Assembly: GCA_945928575.1 (NCBI GenBank)
Contig: CAMENP010000003.1
Span: forward strand, 62,001 to 126,000
Length of the DNA: 64,000 nucleotides
Origin: an uncultured Butyrivibrio sp.
GTDB lineage: Bacteria; Bacillota; Clostridia; Lachnospirales; Lachnospiraceae
Reading direction: 5' to 3'
Shown here: one piece after another, positions 55,886 through 64,000 of the stretch
How positions within the stretch are numbered: position 1 is the stretch's first letter
How the letters are laid out: every line of letters begins with the position of its first letter
Made by a program: the position numbers and the translations under genes
The notes under the pieces: model-generated
Told to the model about the DNA's origin: nothing
What the model saw: only the letters and a program-made list of their open reading frames with translations
The model's database searches: none

Positions 55886-56827
55886 ATGGAATTTGTACAC
55901 AAATCGGTTTTGCTTAATGAAACGATAGAAGGACTTAACATTAAGCCTGACGGCATATATGTTGACGGAACCTTAGGCGGTGCCGGACATTCATATCATA
56001 TATGTGAGAGACTTACAGAGGGCGGACGGCTCATCGGAATCGACCAGGATGAAGATGCCATCGCTGCCGCGAAGAAGAGGCTTGAACCGTTTGCCGACAG
56101 GGTAACTATCATAAGAGACAACTATTGCAATATGAAAAATGCACTGGCCAATATCGGTGTGACGAAGGTTGACGGAATACTTCTTGATATCGGAGTGTCA
56201 TCTTATCAGCTGGATGCTGCGGAACGCGGCTTTACATATAATGACGAAGATGCACCGCTTGATATGAGAATGGACAGGCGTAATCCGATGACGGCAGAAG
56301 ATATCGTTAATGATTACAGCGAAATGGAATTGTTCAGAGTGATCAGGGACTACGGTGAGGACAAGTTCGCCAAGAATATTGCCAAGCATATTGTACAGGC
56401 CAGACAGAATGAAAGAATACGTACAACCGGGCAGCTGGTTGAGATAATAAAGGCAGCTATACCGATGAAATTCAGGGCGACCGGAGGTCACCCGGCCAAG
56501 AGAACATTTCAGGCATTAAGAATTGAACTTAATAAAGAGCTTGAAGTCCTTGAGAATTCCATTGATGAAATGATAGAGCTTTTAAATGACGGCGGAAGGC
56601 TTTGCATAATAACATTCCATTCGCTTGAAGACAGAATCGTAAAGAACAAGTTCAGGGATAACGTAAACACATGTACATGCCCGCCGGAATTTCCGGTTTG
56701 TGTATGCGGCAATAAGCCAAAGGGCGTTATCATTACAAGAAAGCCGATAGTACCGTCGGAAGAGGAACTTGAGGAAAATAAAAGAGCCAAGAGCTCAAAG
56801 TTAAGGATATTTGAGAGAAAATTATAG
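55886..56827 (+). CDS. rsmH: 16S rRNA (cytosine-1402-N4) methyltransferase
   Basis: MraW family. SAM site [14 protein letters not shown] (about 27-40) and [22 protein letters not shown] and [10 protein letters not shown] are signature segments; a Cys pair near the C-terminus ([13 protein letters not shown]) is common in the Firmicutes form. Length 313. Second gene of the dcw cluster, 14 bases after mraZ. Confidence 0.97.
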   Translation: MEFVHKSVLLNETIEGLNIKPDGIYVDGTLGGAGHSYHICERLTEGGRLIGIDQDEDAIAAAKKRLEPFADRVTIIRDNYCNMKNALANIGVTKVDGILLDIGVSSYQLDAAERGFTYNDEDAPLDMRMDRRNPMTAEDIVNDYSEMELFRVIRDYGEDKFAKNIAKHIVQARQNERIRTTGQLVEIIKAAIPMKFRATGGHPAKRTFQALRIELNKELEVLENSIDEMIELLNDGGRLCIITFHSLEDRIVKNKFRDNVNTCTCPPEFPVCVCGNKPKGVIITRKPIVPSEEELEENKRAKSSKLRIFERKL

Positions 56828-56854
56828 ATGTGGAAATAAAACGGGAGGCAGATT

Positions 56855-57343
56855 ATGGCAGACAACAGATACACAACAGAATATATGTACGGAAGCGAGG
56901 CGCCGCAGAGGGTAGCAGACGAGCCTGTAAGGGTTCCGAGAAGAAAGAACGGAAATGTTTCACAGGAGAGACAGAGACAGGCGCAGAACCGCAGAATAGA
57001 AGAAAACAGGGCAAGGGCTACAAGAGTCGGAGGAGTCTTCACACTTTTGATCGCAGCGGCTATCGGAGTTATGCTTTTTACATGCACCAACTATGTTTCG
57101 CTGATTAATACCAAGAGCAGCAATGCCGGTAAGATTTCGACACTTCAGGCACAGCTTGAGGATCTTAAGACTGAGAACGACCAGAAAGAACTTTCAATTG
57201 ACACTTCAATTGACTATGAGTATATTTATAATGTAGCAGTTAAAGAACTCGGAATGGTATATGCATCCGAGGACCAGATCATTAATTATAAGAGTGGCGA
57301 AAGCGAGTATGTAATGCAGTTTAAGGACATACCCGAGCGATAA
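56855..57343 (+). CDS. ftsL: FtsL-like cell-division protein
   Basis: 162-residue bitopic membrane protein: basic cytosolic N-terminus (about 1-55, Arg-rich), one transmembrane helix (about 58-80), and a short extracellular coiled coil (about 92-125) with a C-terminal tail. This is the FtsL/DivIC layout, and its position between rsmH and the PBP genes is standard. The sequence itself is weakly conserved, so the call is by layout and context. GGGAGGCAG precedes the ATG. Confidence 0.82.
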   Translation: MADNRYTTEYMYGSEAPQRVADEPVRVPRRKNGNVSQERQRQAQNRRIEENRARATRVGGVFTLLIAAAIGVMLFTCTNYVSLINTKSSNAGKISTLQAQLEDLKTENDQKELSIDTSIDYEYIYNVAVKELGMVYASEDQIINYKSGESEYVMQFKDIPER

Positions 57344-57357
57344 TTTAAGGAGAAGTC

Positions 57358-59424
57358 ATGGCAGTAAGAAGACGTAAAAGCATCAAATTCACAACACTTA
57401 TGCAGAAGAAGCTTTTAATTATTTTTTTGATTGTCATGACTTTACTTATTGGATTATCGATAGTAATAATCCAGAAAAACGTCAGCAAGGGATATGAATA
57501 TTCCAAGGCGGTATACGATAATTTCAATTACAGCAGCCGTACCATACCGGCCAGAAGAGGCGATATCACAGACAGAAACGGTACGGTCATCGCTTACAGT
57601 TCCAAGGTATATAATTTAATAATAGACGCAAAGGTGCTTTTATCGGATGCTACATACAGAGAGCCGACGGTAGAGGCTTTGCTGCAGTACTTTGATCTGG
57701 ATGAGAAAGAACTTAACGATTATATCGATGACAATGCCAAGCGTAAGTCATCCGGAGACAAGGTCGACAGTTACAAGCGTATGTTAAGTGAGCTGGCCGA
57801 TAAAGACATCGAAGAATTCAGCAATAAGATGAATGAGAAAAACTCGCTTATAAAAGGCGTCTGGTTTGAAGATGAGTATAAAAGAATATACCCATACAGC
57901 AGTTTCGCATGTGACCTTATGGGATTCGCAAGCAATGCCAACGGCGGTGAGCTCGGAATCGAGAGCAGCTATAATGATGAATTGTCCGGAACGGACGGAA
58001 GAATTTACGGATATATTAATGACAGCAGTTATGAAGCCAACAGACGTAATGCCATAAACGGCAATACTGTTGTATCGACAATAGATTATACGATACAGAA
58101 TATTATAGAACAGGCAATCAAAGATTTTAATGATGAGTATGGCTCCAAAAGCACCTCGGTGATCGTTGCTGATCCGAATACAATGGAAATACTCGGGATG
58201 GCGGATTATCCGGTTTTTGATCTCAATAATCCGAGAGATCTGACATCGATATATTCCACGGAAGAACTTGAAGCATTCACGGATGACGAATTTAAGGATG
58301 CACTTTATAAGGTTTGGTCCAATTACTGCGTTTCATCGATATATGAGCCGGGTTCCGTTTTCAAGGCATTTACGATTGCAGAAGCGCTTGATGAGAAGAA
58401 AGCAGACCTGAAAGATGTATATACATGTGATGGTAAAGGAGTGTACAATTCATCGACAATCCTCTGTCACGGCGGAGACGGACACGGTGATATAACGCTC
58501 AGCGGGGCGCTTACCGAGTCTTGCAACGATGCCCTTATGCAGATAGGTATGATGCTTGGAGTAAAGACATTCTGCCGTTATCTGGAGGATTACAAATTCG
58601 GTTCCAAGACGGGAATCGATCTTCCGGGAGAGGAAAACGGACTACTTATAGACGAATCCACAATGATGGATGTCGATCTTGCGACAAACTCATTCGGACA
58701 GAACCTGAATGTAACGATGACCCAGATGGTGGCTACATTTGCTTCGTTTATCAATGGCGGATATTATTATCAGCCGCATGTGGTTAAGCAGATACTTTCC
58801 GAATCGGGAGAGCCTGTCAAAACGATTAATCCTACACTTGTTACACAGACGATCTCATCCGACACATCCCATACGATGAGGGAAATGATGAGAGCAGTTG
58901 TGGATTACGGAACAGGCGGATATGTCCATATGGACGGATACTCGATCGGCGGTAAAACAGGTACGGCAGAGAAAGCCGGACGTGATAAGACGGAATATGT
59001 AATATCATTTATGGGATTTGCACCGGCAGAGAATCCGGAAGTACTTGTATATGTAGTAATTGATACACCGGACTGCGAAGAATATAACACATCATGGCCA
59101 GCCCAGGTACTTGCAAGGGCTATTATGGAGAAACTTCTGCCTTATATGGGAATACAGCCGGATAATGCAGATTACGATGCGGATATTTATCTTGATGCCG
59201 ATAAACTTGACGAGAAAGTCGTTAAACCTAAGATCAATTCCAATCCTGTGCCTGATCCGGCCGATAAGCCTTCGGATACGCAGACAGATGGTAATAATGA
59301 TAATAATGACGCAGCGGACAAGCCGGGTGATGAAGACGAGACGCCTGCACAGACACCGGCGGCGCAGGATGAGACACCGGCCGATACACCGCCTCCTGAA
59401 GAGACAACAGCCGCAGAACAGTAA
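57358..59424 (+). CDS. Class B penicillin-binding protein (FtsI/PBP2-type)
   Basis: Septal transpeptidase: N-terminal membrane anchor (about 19-40), PBP dimer domain (about 60-230), transpeptidase domain with Ser333-Lys336 (GSVFK), Ser388-Asn390 (SCN), Lys533-Gly535 (KTG). No PASTA repeats. The last about 75 residues are an Asp/Pro/Thr-rich low-complexity tail. Length 688. The downstream PBP begins 66 bases later. Confidence 0.92.
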   Translation: MAVRRRKSIKFTTLMQKKLLIIFLIVMTLLIGLSIVIIQKNVSKGYEYSKAVYDNFNYSSRTIPARRGDITDRNGTVIAYSSKVYNLIIDAKVLLSDATYREPTVEALLQYFDLDEKELNDYIDDNAKRKSSGDKVDSYKRMLSELADKDIEEFSNKMNEKNSLIKGVWFEDEYKRIYPYSSFACDLMGFASNANGGELGIESSYNDELSGTDGRIYGYINDSSYEANRRNAINGNTVVSTIDYTIQNIIEQAIKDFNDEYGSKSTSVIVADPNTMEILGMADYPVFDLNNPRDLTSIYSTEELEAFTDDEFKDALYKVWSNYCVSSIYEPGSVFKAFTIAEALDEKKADLKDVYTCDGKGVYNSSTILCHGGDGHGDITLSGALTESCNDALMQIGMMLGVKTFCRYLEDYKFGSKTGIDLPGEENGLLIDESTMMDVDLATNSFGQNLNVTMTQMVATFASFINGGYYYQPHVVKQILSESGEPVKTINPTLVTQTISSDTSHTMREMMRAVVDYGTGGYVHMDGYSIGGKTGTAEKAGRDKTEYVISFMGFAPAENPEVLVYVVIDTPDCEEYNTSWPAQVLARAIMEKLLPYMGIQPDNADYDADIYLDADKLDEKVVKPKINSNPVPDPADKPSDTQTDGNNDNNDAADKPGDEDETPAQTPAAQDETPADTPPPEETTAAEQ

Positions 59425-59490
59425 CAATAAACGAATAGAAATGTCTTTTGCGTAATAAACTGTAAATAAATACCATAGCCGGGCAGATAT

Positions 59491-61221
59491 ATGAAAACAA
59501 ATAAAAAACATCGCACCGGAATAAAAATATACGCAGTTATTGCAATGTCATTACTGGTTCTTTTGATTGTGAGGCTTACTTATGTCACAATTTTCTGCTC
59601 TGATGAGCTTAATGCGGCGGCGACAATGCTTCATGAAAGAGAAAGGGCAGTTAAAGCACCGCGCGGGCGCATAATCACAGCCGACGGAACGGTAATGGCG
59701 GATAATAAAACAGTTTGTACGGTATCCGTTATCCACTCACAGATAGAGGATGAGGAATATGTTATCGATACGTTAAGCCGCGAACTTGATATGAGCGAAG
59801 ACAAGGTGCGCTCTTATGTTGAAAAAATAAGTTCAATGGAGCGTATCAAGTCAAATGTCTCCAAGGAAACCGGAGACAGGATCCGTGAATATAATATTCC
59901 CGGAGTGAAAGTGGATGAGGACAGTAAAAGAACCTATCCGCACAATGAACTGGCGTCCAAAGTCATGGGTTTTACCGGAGCGGACAATCAGGGAATCGTC
60001 GGACTCGAGGTAAAATATGATAGTCTGCTTGCCGGCGTAAACGGTGAGATACTAACGCTTGCGGATGCGGCGGGAATTGAACTCGACGATTATGAAGAGA
60101 AAAGGAAAGATCCGATACCCGGCAATGACTTATATATAAGTCTTGATTATAATATACAGTCATACTGTATGCAGGCCGCCATGAAAACATACGAAGCCAA
60201 ACAGGCCAAAAGCGTCAGCATTATAGTTATGAATCCGCAGACCGGAGAATTACTTGCAATGGTCAACTATCCGGAATATAATCTAAATGATCCGTATACG
60301 CTCAACTATGATATTCAGGTATCGGATGAGAAAGAAAAAATGGAACTCCTTAATGCCATGTGGCGTAACGGAGTGATTAATGATACCTATGAACCCGGAT
60401 CCACATTCAAAGTCATAACGGCGACGGCCGGACTTTCATGCGGAGCGGTAAGTTTATCGGATACGTATTGCTGCGGAGGAAGTACTGTTGTCGGTTCGAG
60501 AACCATACGATGCCATAAAACCACGGGACACGGTACGCAGACATTTGCACAGACACTTATGAATTCGTGCAACCCGGCATTTATAACATGGGGCTTAAGA
60601 ACGGGTGTTGATAATTTTCTCACCTATATGGACAGATTGGGACTTATGTCCGTGACGGGCGTTGACCTTCCGGGAGAGGCCTCAACAATCATGCATAAGA
60701 AAGAGAATATTAAGGAACTTGAATTGGCAACGATGTCGTTCGGACAGTCATTCCAGATTACACCGCTTCAGCTGATGCGCGCGATAAGCTGCGTGGTTAA
60801 CGGAGGAACACTTATTACTCCGCATTTTGGTGTCAGGACAATAGATTCACAAGGCAATATTAACACACTTGAATATGAGACAACATCCGGTGTGATAACC
60901 GAAGATGTAAGCAATACCATGAAAATGCTGCTTAAATCCGTTGTATCGGAAGGCGGCGGAGGCAAGTGTTACATCGAAGGATATTCAATAGGAGGCAAGA
61001 CGGCTACCTCACAGAAACTGCCGAGAAGTGAACACAAATACATAGCTTCTTTTATCGGCTTTGCACCTGCAGAGAATCCGCAGGTCATGGCAATGTGCAT
61101 TATTGATGAACCGCAGGGAATTTACTACGGAGGAACAATTGCGGCACCGGTAGTCAGAGAAGTTTTTGAAAATATACTCCCTTATCTGGGGATAGAACAA
61201 AGTGAGAAAGGAACACAGTGA
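59491..61221 (+). CDS. Class B penicillin-binding protein, second copy (SpoVD-like)
   Basis: 576 residues; anchor about 12-34, dimer domain with RGRIITADGTVMA, transpeptidase with Ser304-Lys307 (GSTFK), Ser359-Asn361 (SCN). The third motif reads Lys503-Thr504-Ala505 (KTA) where KTG is expected; codons are AAG ACG GCT. It lacks PASTA domains. SpoVD-like by order next to murD and ftsW; it may serve sporulation or elongation-type wall synthesis. It overlaps murD by one base. Confidence 0.9.
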   Translation: MKTNKKHRTGIKIYAVIAMSLLVLLIVRLTYVTIFCSDELNAAATMLHERERAVKAPRGRIITADGTVMADNKTVCTVSVIHSQIEDEEYVIDTLSRELDMSEDKVRSYVEKISSMERIKSNVSKETGDRIREYNIPGVKVDEDSKRTYPHNELASKVMGFTGADNQGIVGLEVKYDSLLAGVNGEILTLADAAGIELDDYEEKRKDPIPGNDLYISLDYNIQSYCMQAAMKTYEAKQAKSVSIIVMNPQTGELLAMVNYPEYNLNDPYTLNYDIQVSDEKEKMELLNAMWRNGVINDTYEPGSTFKVITATAGLSCGAVSLSDTYCCGGSTVVGSRTIRCHKTTGHGTQTFAQTLMNSCNPAFITWGLRTGVDNFLTYMDRLGLMSVTGVDLPGEASTIMHKKENIKELELATMSFGQSFQITPLQLMRAISCVVNGGTLITPHFGVRTIDSQGNINTLEYETTSGVITEDVSNTMKMLLKSVVSEGGGGKCYIEGYSIGGKTATSQKLPRSEHKYIASFIGFAPAENPQVMAMCIIDEPQGIYYGGTIAAPVVREVFENILPYLGIEQSEKGTQ

Positions 61222-62576
61222 TGATGAATGTAGATGGTAAGAAAATAGTTGTTGTAGGAACCGGTGTAAGCGGAATCGGAGCAGTTAAGCTTCTGGTTCA
61301 GACCAAGGCTGTGATTACATTGTATGACGGCAATGAGAAACTTATCGAAAGCGATGTGAGAGCAAAGCTTCCGGAAAACTGCGATGTCAGGATAATTCTC
61401 GGAGAGATGCCAAAGAATGTAATTAATGACACGAATCTGCTCGTAATAAGTCCCGGAGTACCGATTGACAGCCCAATCGTACTTGCTTTTAAAGATGCAG
61501 GGGTAACCGTATGGGGCGAAATCGAGCTTGCATATAATTTTGAGCAGGGTACAGTGTATGCTATAACAGGAACCAACGGTAAAACAACGACTACAACTCT
61601 TATAGGCGAAATCATGAAGGAGTGGAATCCGAAAACTTTTGTTGTCGGCAATATCGGTACATCATATACGGGAGAGGTTCTTAAGACTTCTAAGGACAGT
61701 ATTACCGTTGCCGAGATAAGCAGCTTCCAGCTTGAGACGATCCATGATTTCAGACCTGCCGGAAGTGCTATATTAAACATCACGCCGGATCATCTTAACA
61801 GACATTATACAATGGAAAATTATATATCGGTCAAAGAGTCTATTACGCGCAACCAGAAAGACGGTGATTTCTGCGTACTTAATTATGATGATGAAGTACT
61901 TCGCGGATTCGGAAGTAAAATAAACAATGCTGTATTTTTCTCAAGAAAAACTGTTCTTAAAGAGGGTGTTTTCCTTGAAAAAGGTATGATCAAATGTGCT
62001 TTTGACGGCAGAACACAGGATGTTATCGATGTTAAAGATTTATTTATATTCGGAAATCACAATTACGAAAACGTTATGGCAGCGGTTGCGATGACAGTCA
62101 AGGCCGGAGTACCGCTTGATATTATCGTAAGGGTTCTTAAGGCATTTAAAGGTGTTGAACACAGAATCGAGTTCGTCAGGGAACTTGATGGAGTAACATA
62201 TTATAACGATTCAAAGGGAACCAATCCGGATTCATCAATTAAAGCACTTGAGGCTATGTCAAAACCTACATTGATAATTGCCGGAGGATATGATAAACAT
62301 TCGGAATTCGACGGATTTATCGATGCGTTTGACGGCAAAGTCAAGCTTATGGTTCTTATAGGAACGACGGCACCTCAGATTGAGAAAACCGCGCGTGCAC
62401 ATGGATTTGACAATATCATCAATACGGACAGCCTTGAAAAAGCAGTTCAGATATGCCATGACAATGCCGTTTCCGGTGATGTTGTACTGCTCTCACCGGC
62501 ATGCGCAAGCTGGGATATGTTTAAGAGCTACGAGGAACGCGGCAGACTCTTTAAGGAATATGTAAACAGATTTTAG
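61221..62576 (+). CDS. murD: UDP-MurNAc-L-Ala--D-Glu ligase
   Basis: Adds D-glutamate to UDP-MurNAc-L-Ala. N-terminal Rossmann GTGVSGIGA; ATP loop ITGTNGKTTTTTLIG (about 114-128); NIGTSYTGEV; SSFQLETI; NITPDHLNRH; C-terminal YYNDSKGTNPDSSIKAL and SPACASWDMF. ATG 61221 has AAAGGA 8 bases upstream; GTG 61218 is an alternative. mraY, normally just before murD, is absent from this cluster. Confidence 0.96.
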   Translation: MMNVDGKKIVVVGTGVSGIGAVKLLVQTKAVITLYDGNEKLIESDVRAKLPENCDVRIILGEMPKNVINDTNLLVISPGVPIDSPIVLAFKDAGVTVWGEIELAYNFEQGTVYAITGTNGKTTTTTLIGEIMKEWNPKTFVVGNIGTSYTGEVLKTSKDSITVAEISSFQLETIHDFRPAGSAILNITPDHLNRHYTMENYISVKESITRNQKDGDFCVLNYDDEVLRGFGSKINNAVFFSRKTVLKEGVFLEKGMIKCAFDGRTQDVIDVKDLFIFGNHNYENVMAAVAMTVKAGVPLDIIVRVLKAFKGVEHRIEFVRELDGVTYYNDSKGTNPDSSIKALEAMSKPTLIIAGGYDKHSEFDGFIDAFDGKVKLMVLIGTTAPQIEKTARAHGFDNIINTDSLEKAVQICHDNAVSGDVVLLSPACASWDMFKSYEERGRLFKEYVNRF

Positions 62577-62599
62577 ATTGATCGTAAGGGAGATATGCA

Positions 62600-63820
62600 A
62601 TGGCAGATACAGCACATAATATGCATAATGGTAATAATAGGAATCTGACACCGAAGGGTAAATTCTTTGATTTCAGCCTGCTTATAATAGTAATGTTTCT
62701 TATTGCATTCGGACTGGTAATGCTTTACAGCACCAGTTCATACAGTGCAATGGAAGATTACGGGGATGCTGCGTATTTCCTTAAGAGGCAGCTTTTGTCA
62801 ACCGCAATCGGAATGATAATTTTTGTTGCCACAATTTTTATAAATTATCATTTCTGGTATAAGATCAAATGGTTCATATATGTCGCATCGATTTTTTGCG
62901 TATTGCTTGTCCTTTCACCGCTCGGACACACTGTAAAAGGTGCGCGCAGATGGCTCAGACTCGGGCCTTTGTCGTTACAGCCGGCTGAGGTCGTCAAAGT
63001 AGGACTTATAATAGTGCTGGCCGCCTTTATAAGCTACAGCGGAAGCCATATGAAAAAGTTAAAAAACAACATCGTATATTGTATACTTGCGGTTGCTGCG
63101 GCCGGAATTACGGGAATTGTGACGAACAACTTAAGTACGGCGATCATACTTATGGGTATTGCATACATAATGCTTATGATCGGTAATTCCAAACCTACAT
63201 GGCTGATCATTGCGACCGTGCTGGGGGCGGTTGCGGTTGTGGCGTTCCTGATATGGTTTTTTAACAATGTAGACTCGGCAAGCCATTTCAGATTTAAACG
63301 TCTGCTTGCGTGGAGAGATCCGGAAAAATATGCATCGGATACAGGATTCCAGACATTGCAGGCATTGTATGCGTTAGGCTCCGGCGGATTTTTCGGAAAA
63401 GGACTCGGACAGAGTATGCAGAAACTCGGATTTATTCCGGAAGCCCAGAATGATATGGTATTTTCCGTTATATGCGAGGAACTCGGACTTTTCGGCGGAA
63501 TATGCCTGATAATACTTTTTATCCTGCTTATATGGAGATTTATGGTTATTGCCAACAACGCACCGGATCTGTTCGGTTCAATGCTTGTGGTCGGGGTTAT
63601 GGCTCATATATCGCTTCAGGTTATACTTAATATAGCGGTAGTAACCAATGTTATTCCCAATACGGGCGTCACATTGCCGTTTATCAGTTACGGAGGCACG
63701 TCGGTGCTGTTCCTTCTTGCGGAGATGGGAATAGTCCTAAATGTATCAAGGCAGATACAGGTTCCGGTGACTGTCTCGGAACAGGCCGGGCGGTTACGCC
63801 AGAGAGCGCATGCGAGGTAA
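62600..63820 (+). CDS. ftsW: SEDS peptidoglycan polymerase FtsW/SpoVE
   Basis: Membrane glycosyltransferase paired with the class B PBPs. About 10 helices in 406 residues. Signatures: MLYSTSSYSA, GHTVKGARRWLRLGPLSLQPAEVVK, and the C-terminal NTGVTLPFISYGGTSVL. It may be the FtsW or SpoVE member; there is only one SEDS gene here. 23 bases after murD. Confidence 0.93.
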   Translation: MADTAHNMHNGNNRNLTPKGKFFDFSLLIIVMFLIAFGLVMLYSTSSYSAMEDYGDAAYFLKRQLLSTAIGMIIFVATIFINYHFWYKIKWFIYVASIFCVLLVLSPLGHTVKGARRWLRLGPLSLQPAEVVKVGLIIVLAAFISYSGSHMKKLKNNIVYCILAVAAAGITGIVTNNLSTAIILMGIAYIMLMIGNSKPTWLIIATVLGAVAVVAFLIWFFNNVDSASHFRFKRLLAWRDPEKYASDTGFQTLQALYALGSGGFFGKGLGQSMQKLGFIPEAQNDMVFSVICEELGLFGGICLIILFILLIWRFMVIANNAPDLFGSMLVVGVMAHISLQVILNIAVVTNVIPNTGVTLPFISYGGTSVLFLLAEMGIVLNVSRQIQVPVTVSEQAGRLRQRAHAR

Positions 63821-63845
63821 CATAACTAAAATCCCTGCATATAAT
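63817..63845 (+). promoter_or_regulatory. Candidate murA promoter inside hairpin
   Basis: GTAACA (63817-63822, overlapping the ftsW stop), 17 bases, perfect TATAAT (63840-63845). Confidence 0.5.
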
Positions 63846-63880
63846 GGTATGTAAACATTCATTATCTGCGGGGATTTTTT
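63828..63880 (+). terminator. Terminator after ftsW, overlapping murA ribosome site
   Basis: 12-bp stem with one G-U pair (63828-63839 with 63867-63878), an inner 6-bp stem (63841-63846 with 63860-63865), and a T-run (63875-63880) that runs into the murA ATG. The GGGGA Shine-Dalgarno lies in the right arm. Confidence 0.75.
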
Positions 63881-64000
63881 ATGATGAGCCTTATGATATC
63901 CGGACACAGAAGACTTAGTGGCATGATTAATATTCAGGGAAGCAAGAATTCGGCACTGCCCGTTATGGCGGCGTCACTTCTTGCGGACGATAAAGTGATC
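63881..64000 (+). CDS. murA: UDP-GlcNAc 1-carboxyvinyltransferase (3' partial)
   Basis: First committed step of peptidoglycan synthesis. The 40 visible residues include the MurA opening INIQGSKNSALPVMAASLL, in which the lysine of SKN contacts substrate. Two adjacent ATGs (63881, 63884) and a third at 63893 are possible starts; the first is 6 bases from GGGGA. The gene runs off the window end. Confidence 0.9.
   Translation, partial: MMSLMISGHRRLSGMINIQGSKNSALPVMAASLLADDKVI

Noticed and set aside
56830-57108. Short plus-strand frame between rsmH and ftsL
   Set aside because: Overlaps ftsL in another frame, has no good ribosome site and reads as basic low-complexity.
1-64000. CRISPR array, insertion sequence, prophage, tRNA or rRNA genes
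   Set aside because: No regularly spaced repeats of CRISPR type, no transposase or integrase motifs, no tRNA cloverleaf seen by eye. A tRNAscan run would be decisive for tRNAs.

Overview
The window is a contiguous piece of a low-to-moderate GC Firmicutes chromosome, most likely a gut-type Clostridia of the Lachnospiraceae. This is inferred from the Rex/anaerobic NrdDG set, a DAP-type MurE, MraZ-led division cluster, a TepA-FtsK neighbourhood, and codon use rich in ATA/AGA/GGA. It is gene-dense, with about 54 protein genes and no rRNA, tRNA, CRISPR or insertion sequence that I could find. The 5' end cuts thrC and the 3' end cuts murA.

Layout. 1-9.5 kb (+): end of thrC, an OmpR-type two-component pair, a ParE/ParC-type topoisomerase pair and a MATE exporter. 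9.5-12.8 kb (-): nrdD-nrdG-dut, an anaerobic dNTP operon with a clear double NrdR box at its promoter. 13.1-15.8 kb (+): VTC-domain protein plus DUF4956 membrane protein, a NYN-domain protein and a GNAT acetyltransferase. 15.9-18.6 kb (-): purine nucleoside phosphorylase and an ABC-F protein, divergent from a small ABC transporter (18.7-20.2 kb). 20.3-30.3 kb (+): rex, an unrecognised coiled-coil gene, nnr, alr, a mazF with no adjacent antitoxin gene, a CBS/CNNM protein, tepA, uppP and ftsK/spoIIIE. 30.4-47.0 kb (+): a very tight run of fhs, murF, folD, murE, priA, def, fmt, rsmB, rlmN, stp, prkC, rsgA, rpe and thiN, joining one-carbon metabolism, wall precursor synthesis, translation start and the PASTA kinase/phosphatase pair. 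ychF (-) and lgt (+) follow, divergent.

49.4-55.2 kb is the most accessory part. It holds a MepA-like MATE exporter behind a structured, terminator-bearing leader (candidate guanidine-IV/mepA riboswitch), an AraC regulator, and a divergent lipoprotein plus GH59-like glycosidase lipoprotein. 55.2-64 kb is the division/wall (dcw) cluster mraZ-rsmH-ftsL-pbp-pbp-murD-ftsW-murA. It starts behind a phased 10-bp GTGN repeat array (MraZ operator) and lacks mraY.

Regulatory DNA stands out more than any novel protein system. In several gaps a terminator-like hairpin physically overlaps the promoter of the next gene, and in two gaps its right arm also carries the next gene's Shine-Dalgarno sequence. 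Divergent promoters with adjoining or palindromic -35 boxes occur twice. I found no convincing new multi-gene system. All promoter and operator calls are by eye against consensus.
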